From Candidatus Babelota bacterium (GTDB lineage Bacteria > Dependentiae > Babeliae > Babeliales > JABCYS01): a DNA stretch of 10,877 nucleotides. Shown one piece after another: positions 1 through 5,945 of this stretch. Every line of letters begins with the position of its first letter. Positions within the stretch are counted from its first letter, which is position 1. The position numbers were made by a program, and so were the translations under genes. The stretch lies in assembly GCA_013290085.1 (NCBI GenBank), contig JABCYS010000022.1, positions 1 through 10,877 on the forward strand, read 5' to 3'. The notes below the pieces were generated by a model. It did no database searches. It was not told the origin of the DNA and saw only the letters and a list, made by a program, of their open reading frames with translations.

Positions 1-162
1 ATCTTCTTGCACCACTATCTTTGAAGCACCCTTATCAAGCGCCTGCGTAATGTAATCAATACCGTTTTGTTTGAGACCTTGAACGGCAACAAAGGTAGTC
101 CCTGGACCTACGTGGTCGGTATGTGCGGTAACAGGAAAGATTTTTGGAAATTCTAGATGCAT
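1..162 (-). CDS. murE: Mur ligase N-terminal fragment, MurE-like (partial)
   Basis: Only the first 54 codons lie in the window; the gene runs off the left edge. The peptide contains GPGTTFVAVQG (residues 19-29), then NGIDYITQALDKGASKIVVQE. This matches the N-terminal UDP-binding region of the Mur ligases (typically S-R-x-V-x-P-G-x-L-F-V-A-x-x-G followed by DGH-F-I-xx-A-xx-GA-xx-V-V). MurE adds the third amino acid to UDP-MurNAc-dipeptide in the cytoplasm during peptidoglycan synthesis. The start is ATG at 162, with a modest AGG Shine-Dalgarno-like site just upstream. The N-terminus is shorter than in most MurE proteins, since the motif begins within 20 residues. MurF has a similar N-terminal motif and cannot be excluded, because the ATP-binding and C-terminal domains are outside the window. 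The symporter gene stops 16 bp upstream on the same strand, so the two are probably co-transcribed. Confidence 0.72.
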   Translation of the reverse strand, partial: MHLEFPKIFPVTAHTDHVGPGTTFVAVQGLKQNGIDYITQALDKGASKIVVQED

Positions 163-178
163 ACAAACCTAAAAAAAT

Positions 179-1501
179 TTACTTCTCGTAAGCAGCAAGA
201 CCTTTTCTAATATGCGGCAATAACCACAGAATACCAAAAAGGTTAATCCCTAATAAGAACGCATTAATAAGGTCGGTTGAATTCCACACGATTTCTATTT
301 CTGCCATTGCACCCAAAAAGGTCATCGCGCAGAAAACAATCGTATATACACCACCAAACTTACCGTTGGTTAAAAAAAGCCAGCAGGCACGAGTAATGTA
401 AGCATAGGCAACCAAGACTCCAAGTCCAAAGGTAATTGATAAGAATGCAACAATCCAACCACCTACCCAACCGAAGGCTGTTTCATAGGCAGCTATGGTT
501 AAGCCTAATCCTTTGTGTCCTGTATCCCACACACCGCTTGCGATAATGAGAAGAGCGACAGAAAAACAAACTAAATTTGAACTGATGAAGGGCCCAAGCA
601 TGGACATTATGCCGTCCTTCACCGGGTTCTTGCTTCCGGTCGCGCCAAAAAGGATGGCTGCCGAGCCAAGACCAGCTTCACTGGCATTCAAGCCGCGAAA
701 TATACCAAAACGCATAGCTTGTTGCAGACCAAACCCCATCACCCCGCCAGCAAGAGCCACCGGACTAAAAGCGCTTTGGGTAATTAATTTAAGAGCAGGA
801 ATAAGAGATTGGTAATGATAAGCAAGAACAAAAAATGATGAGGTAAAGAAAAGACCTACTTTTACCGGGACAAGCGCTTCAGAAACTTTCACAATACGCG
901 CTGCCCCGCCTAACATGACATAGGCAATGAATACAAGAAGGATGCAGGCTATAACCCAGTTTGAAAAACCTGAGATGTGGATAAGACCAGCGGTAATTGA
1001 ATTGGCTTGCATACTGTTGCCAACAACAAAGCCGAGCATCATGCAAAAAAAGGCATAAACAACGGCAAGTACAGAACCACCGGGTACTTTTTTAAGATAG
1101 ACCATCGGGCCACCAAGCGTGGCGCTTGAAGTCGAAGGAAAGAGCAAGCTTAAGTACACTTCAGCATAACGGACAGCCATACTGGTAATGCCAAGAACAA
1201 AAACCCAAAATGCCGCTCCCGGACCACCGGCAAAAATAGCCGTAGCCATACCGGCAATACTGCCATTACCTACGCTTGCACTCAGAGCGTTGAGGAATGC
1301 TTGAAAGGGAGTCATATCGGCTTTTTGAGCTTTTGTTTCCGCCTCTGAATAAATGACATTTTTCCATGCGGTAAAAAAATAACGAATTTGAATAAAACCA
1401 AGGGCAACAGTAACAATAATACTGGTACCAAACACATAGAGTACCAGGGGCCATCCGCAAATAAGGTCGGTTGCCTGAAGAATTAACGCGTTAAGATCCA
1501 T
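179..1501 (-). CDS. Na+:alanine/glycine symporter, AGCS family
   Basis: This is a predicted inner-membrane transporter of 440 residues that imports alanine or glycine with Na+. Many hydrophobic segments run through its length. The family signature is clear: GNGSIAGMATAI then AGGPGAAFW (residues 78-99) and RYAEVYLSLLF, GGPMVYLKK (130-138), and in the second half MRFGIFRGLNASEAGLGSA (263-281) followed by NPVKDGIMSMLG. Length is near the usual 440-480. The open frame reaches up to 1570, but I chose ATG at 1501: it has a strong AGAAGGA ribosome site five bases upstream, and the family homology begins right after it (ATDLICGWPLVLYVFGTSIIVT). The extra 23 residues of the longer version are basic and unlike the family. 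Importing host amino acids would suit a host-dependent bacterium; that is inference. The exact substrate cannot be told from sequence. It lies 16 bp upstream of the Mur ligase gene and diverges from ruvX. Confidence 0.9.
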   Translation of the reverse strand: MDLNALILQATDLICGWPLVLYVFGTSIIVTVALGFIQIRYFFTAWKNVIYSEAETKAQKADMTPFQAFLNALSASVGNGSIAGMATAIFAGGPGAAFWVFVLGITSMAVRYAEVYLSLLFPSTSSATLGGPMVYLKKVPGGSVLAVVYAFFCMMLGFVVGNSMQANSITAGLIHISGFSNWVIACILLVFIAYVMLGGAARIVKVSEALVPVKVGLFFTSSFFVLAYHYQSLIPALKLITQSAFSPVALAGGVMGFGLQQAMRFGIFRGLNASEAGLGSAAILFGATGSKNPVKDGIMSMLGPFISSNLVCFSVALLIIASGVWDTGHKGLGLTIAAYETAFGWVGGWIVAFLSITFGLGVLVAYAYITRACWLFLTNGKFGGVYTIVFCAMTFLGAMAEIEIVWNSTDLINAFLLGINLFGILWLLPHIRKGLAAYEK

Positions 1502-1535
1502 ACATTTCCTTCTCTTTAAAGAATAAGATCCGCCA

Positions 1536-1541
1536 AGTATA
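1536..1541 (-). promoter_or_regulatory. Candidate -10 box for the symporter-murE unit
   Basis: On the minus strand this reads TATACT, one mismatch from the -10 consensus, 35 bp upstream of the symporter start and in the 107-bp divergent gap. I see no good -35 box at 16-18 bp, so the call rests on the -10 and its position. Confidence 0.28.
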
Positions 1542-1576
1542 CTGATTTTAGGAAGAATTAAAATTCGCAACCATTT

Positions 1577-1582
1577 TAGAAT
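1577..1582 (+). promoter_or_regulatory. Candidate -10 box for ruvX
   Basis: TAGAAT (5 of 6 to consensus) lies 26 bp upstream of the ruvX ATG in the divergent gap. No convincing -35 box accompanies it. Confidence 0.25.
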
Positions 1583-1608
1583 CCCTAAAGCTTACGGTAC
1601 TTAATTTT

Positions 1609-2025
1609 ATGAAAACCCTTTGCCTTGACCTTGGTGACCAGTGGACTGGTATGGCAATCTCTGATGCCCTGGGCATGCTTGCCCGCCCTTATCAAACGGT
1701 AGCATCTGCCCACCTCGATAAAGAATTGGAAGCCATTCTTAAAAAAGAAAAAATAGCTACGGTTGTGGTCGGCATACCAACTACCATGAAAGGCGGCGTA
1801 AGCGAGCAGACTCAAAAAGTCCTCGATCGAAAAAAGCTTCTAGAGGCTACCTTCCCAAACTACACCTGGGTTGGCTGGGATGAACGGCTCAGCAGCAAGC
1901 ACGCTCAAGAGTTACGGCATGCAAAAACAAAAGAACAAAAGCTCCAGTCACATGCTCTGGCTGCCGCCTTTGTCTTGCAGTCATATTTGGACTACCTAAG
2001 TATACGGCAGCAGAACAACCTTTAA
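1609..2025 (+). CDS. ruvX: YqgF/RuvX family RNase H-fold nuclease
   Basis: This 138-residue protein is a member of the YqgF/RuvX family, known as a putative Holliday junction resolvase and for a role in 16S rRNA 5'-end processing (YqgF in E. coli). Visible family features in order: CLDLGDQWTGMAISDALGM (residues 5-23, first acidic residue D7), VVVGIPTTMKGG (52-63), WDERLSSKHAQE (90-101, acidic D91/E92), and LAAAFVLQSYLDYL (117-130). Length is standard for the family. The last acidic position of the active site, usually Asp just before the AA-x-x-LQ-x-YLD helix, reads His115 here (SHALAAAF). The ATG at 1609 has little Shine-Dalgarno signal. The gene stands alone between the divergent symporter and the leader of the zinc-ribbon/tsaB pair. 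Confidence 0.9.
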   Translation: MKTLCLDLGDQWTGMAISDALGMLARPYQTVASAHLDKELEAILKKEKIATVVVGIPTTMKGGVSEQTQKVLDRKKLLEATFPNYTWVGWDERLSSKHAQELRHAKTKEQKLQSHALAAAFVLQSYLDYLSIRQQNNL

Positions 2026-2043
2026 TCGCATACAAAAAAATCA

Positions 2044-2071
2044 TTGACAATATGGCTATTAATTTCATACG
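2044..2071 (+). promoter_or_regulatory. Candidate promoter for the zinc-ribbon/tsaB operon
   Basis: A perfect TTGACA sits at 2044-2049, 18 bp after the ruvX stop. CATACG follows at 2066-2071 with a 16-bp spacer, a weak -10 (3 of 6). Initiation here would give a 5' leader of about 95 nt before the GTG start at 2175. The -35 is strong, the -10 is not. Confidence 0.35.
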
Positions 2072-2103
2072 TTTTTTAACAAAGCCACCAATGAGGAAAA
2101 AAG

Positions 2104-2132
2104 ATGAAGCCGATATGAAGCAGAGATGAAGC
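2104..2132 (+). repeat. Three copies of ATGAAGC phased at 11 bp
   Basis: ATGAAGC occurs at 2104-2110, 2115-2121 and 2126-2132, each exactly 11 bp after the previous one, with unrelated 4-bp spacers (CGAT, AGAG). The spacing is close to one helical turn and not a multiple of three, so it is not explained by coding. It lies between the candidate promoter and the ribosome site of the zinc-ribbon gene, so it could be a protein-binding array or simply a short chance iteration. Confidence 0.5.
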
Positions 2133-2135
2133 GCT

Positions 2136-2157
2136 CCGTGTTTTAAAGAGGACACGG
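2136..2157 (+). promoter_or_regulatory. Leader hairpin upstream of the zinc-ribbon gene
   Basis: CCGTGT (2136-2141) pairs perfectly with ACACGG (2152-2157) around a 10-nt loop, with one further T-G pair possible. It ends about seven bases before the AGGGAG ribosome site of the GTG-started gene. No T-run follows on either strand, so it is not an intrinsic terminator. A role in translation control or RNA stability is possible but unproven. Confidence 0.35.
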
Positions 2158-2174
2158 GAAAAAAGGGAGAAGCC

Positions 2175-2354
2175 GTGAAATGTAAAAAATGTTCGGGCCT
2201 CATGGTGTTGCAGTCGTTTTTTGATCACTTTCTCAACTTTACTGGATGGAAATGTTTAAACTGTGGTAAGGTTGTTACCCAGAAAGAAAAAACGCTTGAG
2301 TCGGATGCGTTTAGCATTTTTTATCAACAACAAAAATGTAAAAATTCTAAGTAG
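2175..2354 (+). CDS. Small zinc-ribbon protein, 59 aa, GTG start
   Basis: Reading from GTG at 2175 gives a 59-residue peptide with two CxxC knuckles: C3-x-x-C6 (KCKKCSG) and C27-x-x-C30 (WKCLNCGKVV), with 20 residues between them. That is a typical zinc-ribbon layout for a small protein that binds one Zn2+. The G-W-x-C-x-x-C-G part resembles small bacterial zinc-ribbon proteins of unknown role. The tail (residues 35-59) is polar and ends KCKNSK. The start is supported by an AGGGAG ribosome site about six bases upstream and by the Cys pair falling immediately after it. The stop (TAG 2352-2354) is 3 bp before the tsaB ATG, so the two are probably translationally coupled. Binding to nucleic acid or protein is possible, but function cannot be told from sequence. 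Confidence 0.72.
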   Translation: MKCKKCSGLMVLQSFFDHFLNFTGWKCLNCGKVVTQKEKTLESDAFSIFYQQQKCKNSK

Positions 2355-2357
2355 GCT

Positions 2358-3050
2358 ATGTTGTACTTCCTCAGCATTCAAAATAATTATCACCAGGTAG
2401 AGTTAGCCCTTTTTAAAGATTCTCACATCCTCACTTCATTAGCCATTTCAAAAATTGATGCCTCTTCTCAGCTGATGCTCACCATTAAAAGTTTACTTGC
2501 AGAACATCATCTCTCTTTTAAAGATCTATCCTTTATCGCGGCAAACCAAGGCCCCGGACCATTTACCACCTTGCGTGTTGTTATCGCTACGGTCAACGGG
2601 ATTAGTTTTGCCACCAGAATCCCGCTCATCGGGGTAGATGGACTGGATGTCTTTTTAAATGAATACAAAGATACTCAGTACCCGGTCACCGTGGCCCTAC
2701 TTAATGCCTTTAATCAGGACGCCTATTTTGGTATTGATACTTTTGGCACACGGGAAAAGGGGTGTAAAAATAGCGAACAGCTCTTGCGCGAACTGCATGC
2801 CCAACACGGCAATCAGCAAATTCGTTTTATTGGCAGTGGCGTAAGTACATTTAAAGAACAACTGACTTCTATTTTTGGTGCCCAGGCTGGCTCAAAAATT
2901 TTGATTCCCATTCCATTGCCTGACCAGTGTTCAGTCAAGGCACTGGGTCTTCACGCACTGGAGAATTGGAAAACACATAAAAATCTTACGTATCAATTAT
3001 TACCGCTGTATTTAAAAAGTCAGGTAATCAAAACAACTCACAGTTTGTAA
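2358..3050 (+). CDS. tsaB: tRNA t6A biosynthesis protein TsaB
   Basis: TsaB is the ASKHA-fold partner of TsaD (with TsaE) in the complex that transfers the threonylcarbamoyl group from TC-AMP to A37 of ANN-decoding tRNAs. This 230-residue protein shows the TsaB core: AANQGPGPFTTLRVVIATVNGISFATRIPLIGVDGLD (residues 61-97), matching the family's GPGSFTGLR-I-G-x-A-x-x-K-G-L-A pattern. A VALLNAFNQDAYFG segment follows, like the family's L-D-A-R-x-x-E-V-Y. The S of GPGSFTG is P and the second G is T here. TsaB itself lacks the TsaD metal site, so this need not affect activity. Length fits the usual 220-240. It follows the zinc-ribbon gene by 3 bp with only a weak site of its own (AAGTAGG overlapping the upstream stop), which points to coupled translation. 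Confidence 0.9.
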   Translation: MLYFLSIQNNYHQVELALFKDSHILTSLAISKIDASSQLMLTIKSLLAEHHLSFKDLSFIAANQGPGPFTTLRVVIATVNGISFATRIPLIGVDGLDVFLNEYKDTQYPVTVALLNAFNQDAYFGIDTFGTREKGCKNSEQLLRELHAQHGNQQIRFIGSGVSTFKEQLTSIFGAQAGSKILIPIPLPDQCSVKALGLHALENWKTHKNLTYQLLPLYLKSQVIKTTHSL

Positions 3051-3064
3051 TTGAGGGCGGCTTG

Positions 3065-3102
3065 AAATAAAAAGACCACCAGAACCTTAATCCTGGCGGC
3101 CC
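3065..3102 (-). terminator. Rho-independent terminator of the 3132-3629 gene
   Basis: Read on the minus strand, GGGCCGCCAG (3102-3093) pairs over 10 bp, with three G-U pairs, to CTGGTGGTCT (3082-3073) around a 10-nt loop. TTTTATTT follows, with the T-run already starting in the stem's last base. It lies 30 bp past the stop of the secreted hypothetical gene. Read on the plus strand there is no T-run, so it would not be an efficient terminator for tsaB. Confidence 0.75.
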
Positions 3103-3131
3103 AACAATATCTATGTCAGATAGATCAACGA

Positions 3132-3629
3132 TCATAATCGTATTGCTTGGATGATCCCCCGTTTCAGGTTTGCAAGTTGATCCGCTTCTTCTAGCTTCCA
3201 CCTTTCCAAAACCGCTGCCTCTAGAGTTTCTATAGTTGAATGCAGTAGCAATTTATTGTGCTTATAAAAAAAATCCCTTAGACCCAATAACATCTTTTTT
3301 GCATCTCCTTGATAGTCATCATTAATCATCTTAAGAGTTACCCAATCCTTAGAATCGTTACCAATACGGCATTGGCCTATAGAATTGCCCGAAATGCAGA
3401 GCTCCACTTGATATACAAAAAGCCCCTGTGTGTCTCCTTGATTATATACCACCCAAATGTCAATCCCGCGCGCTATGATCTCTTTTGTAAAAAACCAAAA
3501 CTCAGCACACTGAGGAGAAACTGATGATGAAGGTACTGGGACAACAGAAGAAGAACGTCCATCCATCGCGCCAGCACTAAATGTTAGCCCAAGAAAAGAG
3601 AGAGTGAAAGAGAGAAGATATTTATTCAT
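3132..3629 (-). CDS. Secreted hypothetical protein, 165 aa
   Basis: I do not recognise the family. The N-terminus MNKYLLSFTLSFLGLTFSAGA is a typical Sec signal peptide (K3, then a hydrophobic core, then small residues), with likely cleavage after AGA near residue 21. A Ser/Val/Pro-rich linker follows (RSSSVVPVPSSSVSP). The rest appears to be a compact domain with two cysteines in ELCISGNSIGQC and a helical, charged C-terminal third (LEAAVLERWKLEEADQLANLKRG). The start at 3629 has GAGG six bases upstream. The gene stands alone, converges on tsaB and ends at the terminator at 3065-3102. It is probably periplasmic or exported; a host-directed role is speculation. Confidence 0.72.
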   Translation of the reverse strand: MNKYLLSFTLSFLGLTFSAGAMDGRSSSVVPVPSSSVSPQCAEFWFFTKEIIARGIDIWVVYNQGDTQGLFVYQVELCISGNSIGQCRIGNDSKDWVTLKMINDDYQGDAKKMLLGLRDFFYKHNKLLLHSTIETLEAAVLERWKLEEADQLANLKRGIIQAIRL

Positions 3630-3678
3630 GGAAAACCTCGCGGTATTGTTGAATGTAAATTATGTTGACTTTCGGCTC

Positions 3679-3684
3679 ATCATA
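3679..3684 (-). promoter_or_regulatory. Candidate -10 box for the secreted hypothetical gene
   Basis: The minus strand reads TATGAT (5 of 6), 50 bp upstream of the start at 3629. The best -35 match at 16 bp is poor (TTTATC), so support is limited. Confidence 0.28.
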
Positions 3685-3721
3685 CAGGTTTTTATGCGCT
3701 GATAAAGGGTTTTTTTAAGAA

Positions 3722-3867
3722 TCACGACCGGGAAGCGGCAATCAATCGCAACGCACCTAATCCAACGGTAAGCGCTTGTTGCGCACGGAGTATGGTGGGT
3801 GTGAGCGCATAGAATCCGAAATTATTTTTTTGAGCACCTCTTTTTCATCTTCAGACAGATCACCTTT
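3722..3867 (-). pseudogene. Decayed duplicate of the rsmE 3' end
   Basis: On the minus strand this stretch encodes GDLSEDEKEVLKK and, after a one-base shift in a run of seven A (+ strand T-run 3825-3831; eight in the intact gene), NNFGFYALTPTILRAQQ and ALTVGLGALRLI, ending at a TGA (3724-3722). The intact RsmE at 5946-6692 reads GDLLEDEKALLKKNKFQFAA, then LTPTILRAQQALVVGLGALRLI in the same place. By hand alignment the DNA is about 80% identical over roughly 130 bp. It includes a perfect 28-bp block (3739-3766 = 5957-5984) and a perfect 14-bp block (3771-3784 = 5989-6002). Nothing of the upstream 200 residues of RsmE is present, and a TAA stop lies just upstream in frame. It has no start signal and is surely non-functional. 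It fills most of the 340-bp gap between the 3629 start and the WD40 gene. The C-terminal tail differs (IAASRS against IGRA). Confidence 0.85.
3739..3766 (+). repeat. 28-bp direct repeat, left copy
   Basis: This block is identical to 5957-5984, in the same orientation and 2,218 bp away. It begins CAATCAATCGCAACG and ends TAATCCAAC. Both copies fall in the last codons of rsmE sequence (minus strand, coding LGALRLI). The pair brackets the WD40 gene and could be the trace of an insertion or simply the best conserved part of the duplication. Confidence 0.8.
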
Positions 3868-3936
3868 CTCGTCTTAGGGCGCACAATTTTTTTGAACTTA
3901 AAATTCTTGTTTTCTTTTTTCCTTGCATGGTAGCTT

Positions 3937-3942
3937 TATAAA
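3937..3942 (+). promoter_or_regulatory. Candidate -10 box for the WD40 gene
   Basis: TATAAA lies 26 bp before the ATG at 3969. A GAAGGAG ribosome site (3955-3961, seven bases from the start) follows at the right distance for a short leader. The upstream region is T-rich (3904-3920) without a clear -35 box. Confidence 0.42.
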
Positions 3943-3968
3943 AGATTTGAACCTGAAGGAGTAAAAAA

Positions 3969-5944
3969 ATGAAGAAACTACCCATTGGTCTGTTAGTTAT
4001 TGTTACATCGGTTGTTTATGCGCAACAACCTAGACCTCGATCAAAGAGACCCATTCCAACTATTGCCGTCACCAGTCCCGAAGGCATCCCTTATGTCACC
4101 CTTTTAAGTGATGATGGCATACCCGTACAACTGCGCGAGGATCTCACGCTGCTTTCTGAATCTATGGTTGCTCAACGAGAAAGATGGAAAGAAGAGAGAA
4201 AATGGAATGTTCCCTTCGCTACCGATAGTCTAGAAGCTTTTTTAAATGCACTTGGAAGTATTCGGAACCTTTATGCCACAAAAGATAGTTTTCTTGCAGT
4301 CAATGAAGAGCAGAAGAAAAAAATTTTAAGTGCATCTCCTGAAGCAAAAGTAGTAATTTTACCTGATGCTAGAGCAACTTTTACAAGCTTGGAACCATTG
4401 CGGGATTCTCTTAGGCAATTGGATTTGAATGATTCAATCGCTATCTTACAAATAGCTGACTATTTCGTAGTCCCCGAGCTGCTATCTGTACTACCGTCTA
4501 TCATTGCACAAAAGCTCAGCCTCTCTGAATCGCTTGACCTCTTTGCTCACCAGGATGTTTCCTTTTTAGATAGATTCAATGTGTTAAGTCGGTCACCACA
4601 AGCATCACAAATTGCCAAGGATCTTTTTAAAGATAACCCAGGCGCTTTTTTTAAAAGTATTATTACTATTCCGCATGATGACATGGTTAAGAACGCAACA
4701 TTTTCTCCCGATGGAACCAAAGTTGTTACTGCTTCTTGGGACAAAACAGCTAAAATTGTTGATGCAAACACAGGCAGAGTTATTGCTACCATTAGACATG
4801 CTGGCGGGGTTTTCAGTCCCGGCGACGTTGATAACGCAACATTTTCTCCTGATGGAACTAAAATTGTTACTGCTTCTAAAGACGGTACTGCTAAAATTGT
4901 TGATGCAAACACAGGCAGCCTTCTTGCTGCCATTAGACATGATAGTGTGATTTTTGACGCAGCATTTTCACCTGATAGCACCAGGGTTGTTACTGCTTCT
5001 AATGACCACACTGCCCAAATTTCTAATGCAACCAATGGTGATCCTATCACACTCGTTCAGCATGGGCCTCTGTCAACACCGCAGCATTTTCTCCAGATGG
5101 CACCAAGGTTGTTACTGCTTCTAATGACCACACTGCTAAAATTTCTAGTGCAACCAATGGTGATCTTATCTTTCCGCCAATTCAACATGGCGACGGGGTT
5201 AACGCTGCAGTATTTTCTCCAGATGGTACCAAGGTTGTTACTACTTCTTCTGATCGCACTGCTAAAATTGTTGACGCAATTACAGGCAACGTTATAAAGA
5301 CTGTTCCGTATGAAAGTCAGTTTTCACGCGCAGCATTTTCACCAGATAGCACTAAATTTATTATTGCTTCCAGCATCTTTGATGCGAGAACCGGCGAGCT
5401 TCTTGCTACCCTTCCCTATCATAACCGCATTACCGCAGCATTTTCTCCGGATGGCACCAAAATTATTATTAAGGATGTCGGAAAAGTCGCTCGAATTGTT
5501 GATGCAACCACTCTTAAGCTTCTTGCCACCATTCGGCACAATGAAGGGGTTACGAGTGTAGCATTTTCACCAGACGGGACTAAGGTTGTTACTGCTTCTG
5601 GACCAGCTAATTTTAAGAGTCCTTCTGATGCAAAAATTTCTTCTCCTTTTCCTGAGGCTAACAAACTTCCACTTCCCCAAACGCTATTTGTTATCCTTCT
5701 CGATCATCTGGAAGATGCCGGACGTACACTCACCTTAAATAATGAGCTCAAAAAAATTTGGGAACAATTCTCGCCTCATCAAAAAACATTTTTACGCCGT
5801 GCATATCCTTCCTTTTTTACGAATCTTCCCCAAACCGTGGCATCACTCAAAAAAGAAAAGAGCCATTTAAAAATTACGCAACGTAAACAACAAAAAAAGA
5901 ATATTGTGGCAAAGGCAAAAATACCTACCTCAATATCCGCTTAG
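3969..5944 (+). pseudogene. Secreted WD40-repeat protein with Skp1/BTB-like N-terminal region; frameshifted
   Basis: Read with one base restored, the gene encodes about 658 residues. MKKLPIGLLVIVTSVVYA (1-18) is a clear Sec signal peptide. Residues 42-182 resemble a Skp1/BTB fold: YVTLLSDDGIPVQL, a conserved-type Ser (S63), then LNDSIAILQIADYFVVPELL (153-172), like Skp1's A-A-N-Y-L-D-I-K-x-L-L. From about residue 238 come eight WD40-type units of roughly 40 residues, mostly built on A-F-S-P-D-G-T-K-V-V-T-A-S-x-D-x-T-A-K-I. A helical tail follows (LPLPQTLFVILLDHLEDAG, then a Lys-rich end). The frame breaks in GGGCCTCT (5064-5071): comparison with the next repeat (CAT GGC GAC GGG GTT AAC) shows one base missing. 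The original frame stops at 5295-5297 after nonsense sequence, while the other frame is open to TAG 5942-5944. It could be a real pseudogene, a truncated protein or a sequencing error. The gene ends 1 bp from the convergent rsmE stop. A role as a host-directed adaptor is inference. Confidence 0.8.
4683..5606 (+). repeat. Eight degenerate WD40 units of about 120 bp
   Basis: The core GCATTTTCTCC-(A/T)GATGGCAC recurs at about 4696, 4840, 4960, 5081, 5207, 5331, 5435 and 5559, spaced roughly 100-145 bp apart. Units three and four (from 4990 and 5113) are nearly identical over about 50 bp (ACTGCTTCTAATGACCACAC in both), which suggests recent unit duplication. Unit six is short and lacks the middle strand. 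Units seven and eight diverge (IIIKDVGK; SGPANFKSP). Confidence 0.8.
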
Positions 5945-5945
5945 C

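Noticed and set aside
1502..1570. A longer N-terminus for the symporter.
   Set aside because: The extra 23 residues are basic and non-homologous, while the start at 1501 has a strong ribosome site.
2052..2129. A 25-codon frame starting ATGGCTATT before the zinc-ribbon gene, possible leader peptide.
   Set aside because: There is no ribosome site, it overlaps the candidate promoter, and its peptide shows no regulatory codon run.
3690..3718. TTTAT/ATAAA stem followed by a run of T, possible plus-strand terminator.
   Set aside because: The stem is only five A-T pairs and no plus-strand gene ends nearby.
4547..5050. Long minus-strand open frames through the WD40 region.
   Set aside because: They are antisense shadows of the repeats: they lack ribosome sites, and their peptides repeat in step with the WD40 units.
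5061..5081. Programmed -1 ribosomal frameshifting in the WD40 gene.
   Set aside because: The direction would fit, but there is no slippery heptamer at the junction and no stable downstream structure is evident. A single-base deletion explains it with less.
5310..5561. A plus-strand open frame rich in Leu and Phe after the first WD40 stop.
   Set aside because: It is the out-of-frame continuation of the frameshifted gene; the WD40 motifs are in the other frame.
3132..5945. A mobile element with transposase or integrase around the WD40 gene.
   Set aside because: No recombinase gene, terminal inverted repeats or short target duplication were found. Only the rsmE-derived direct repeats are present.
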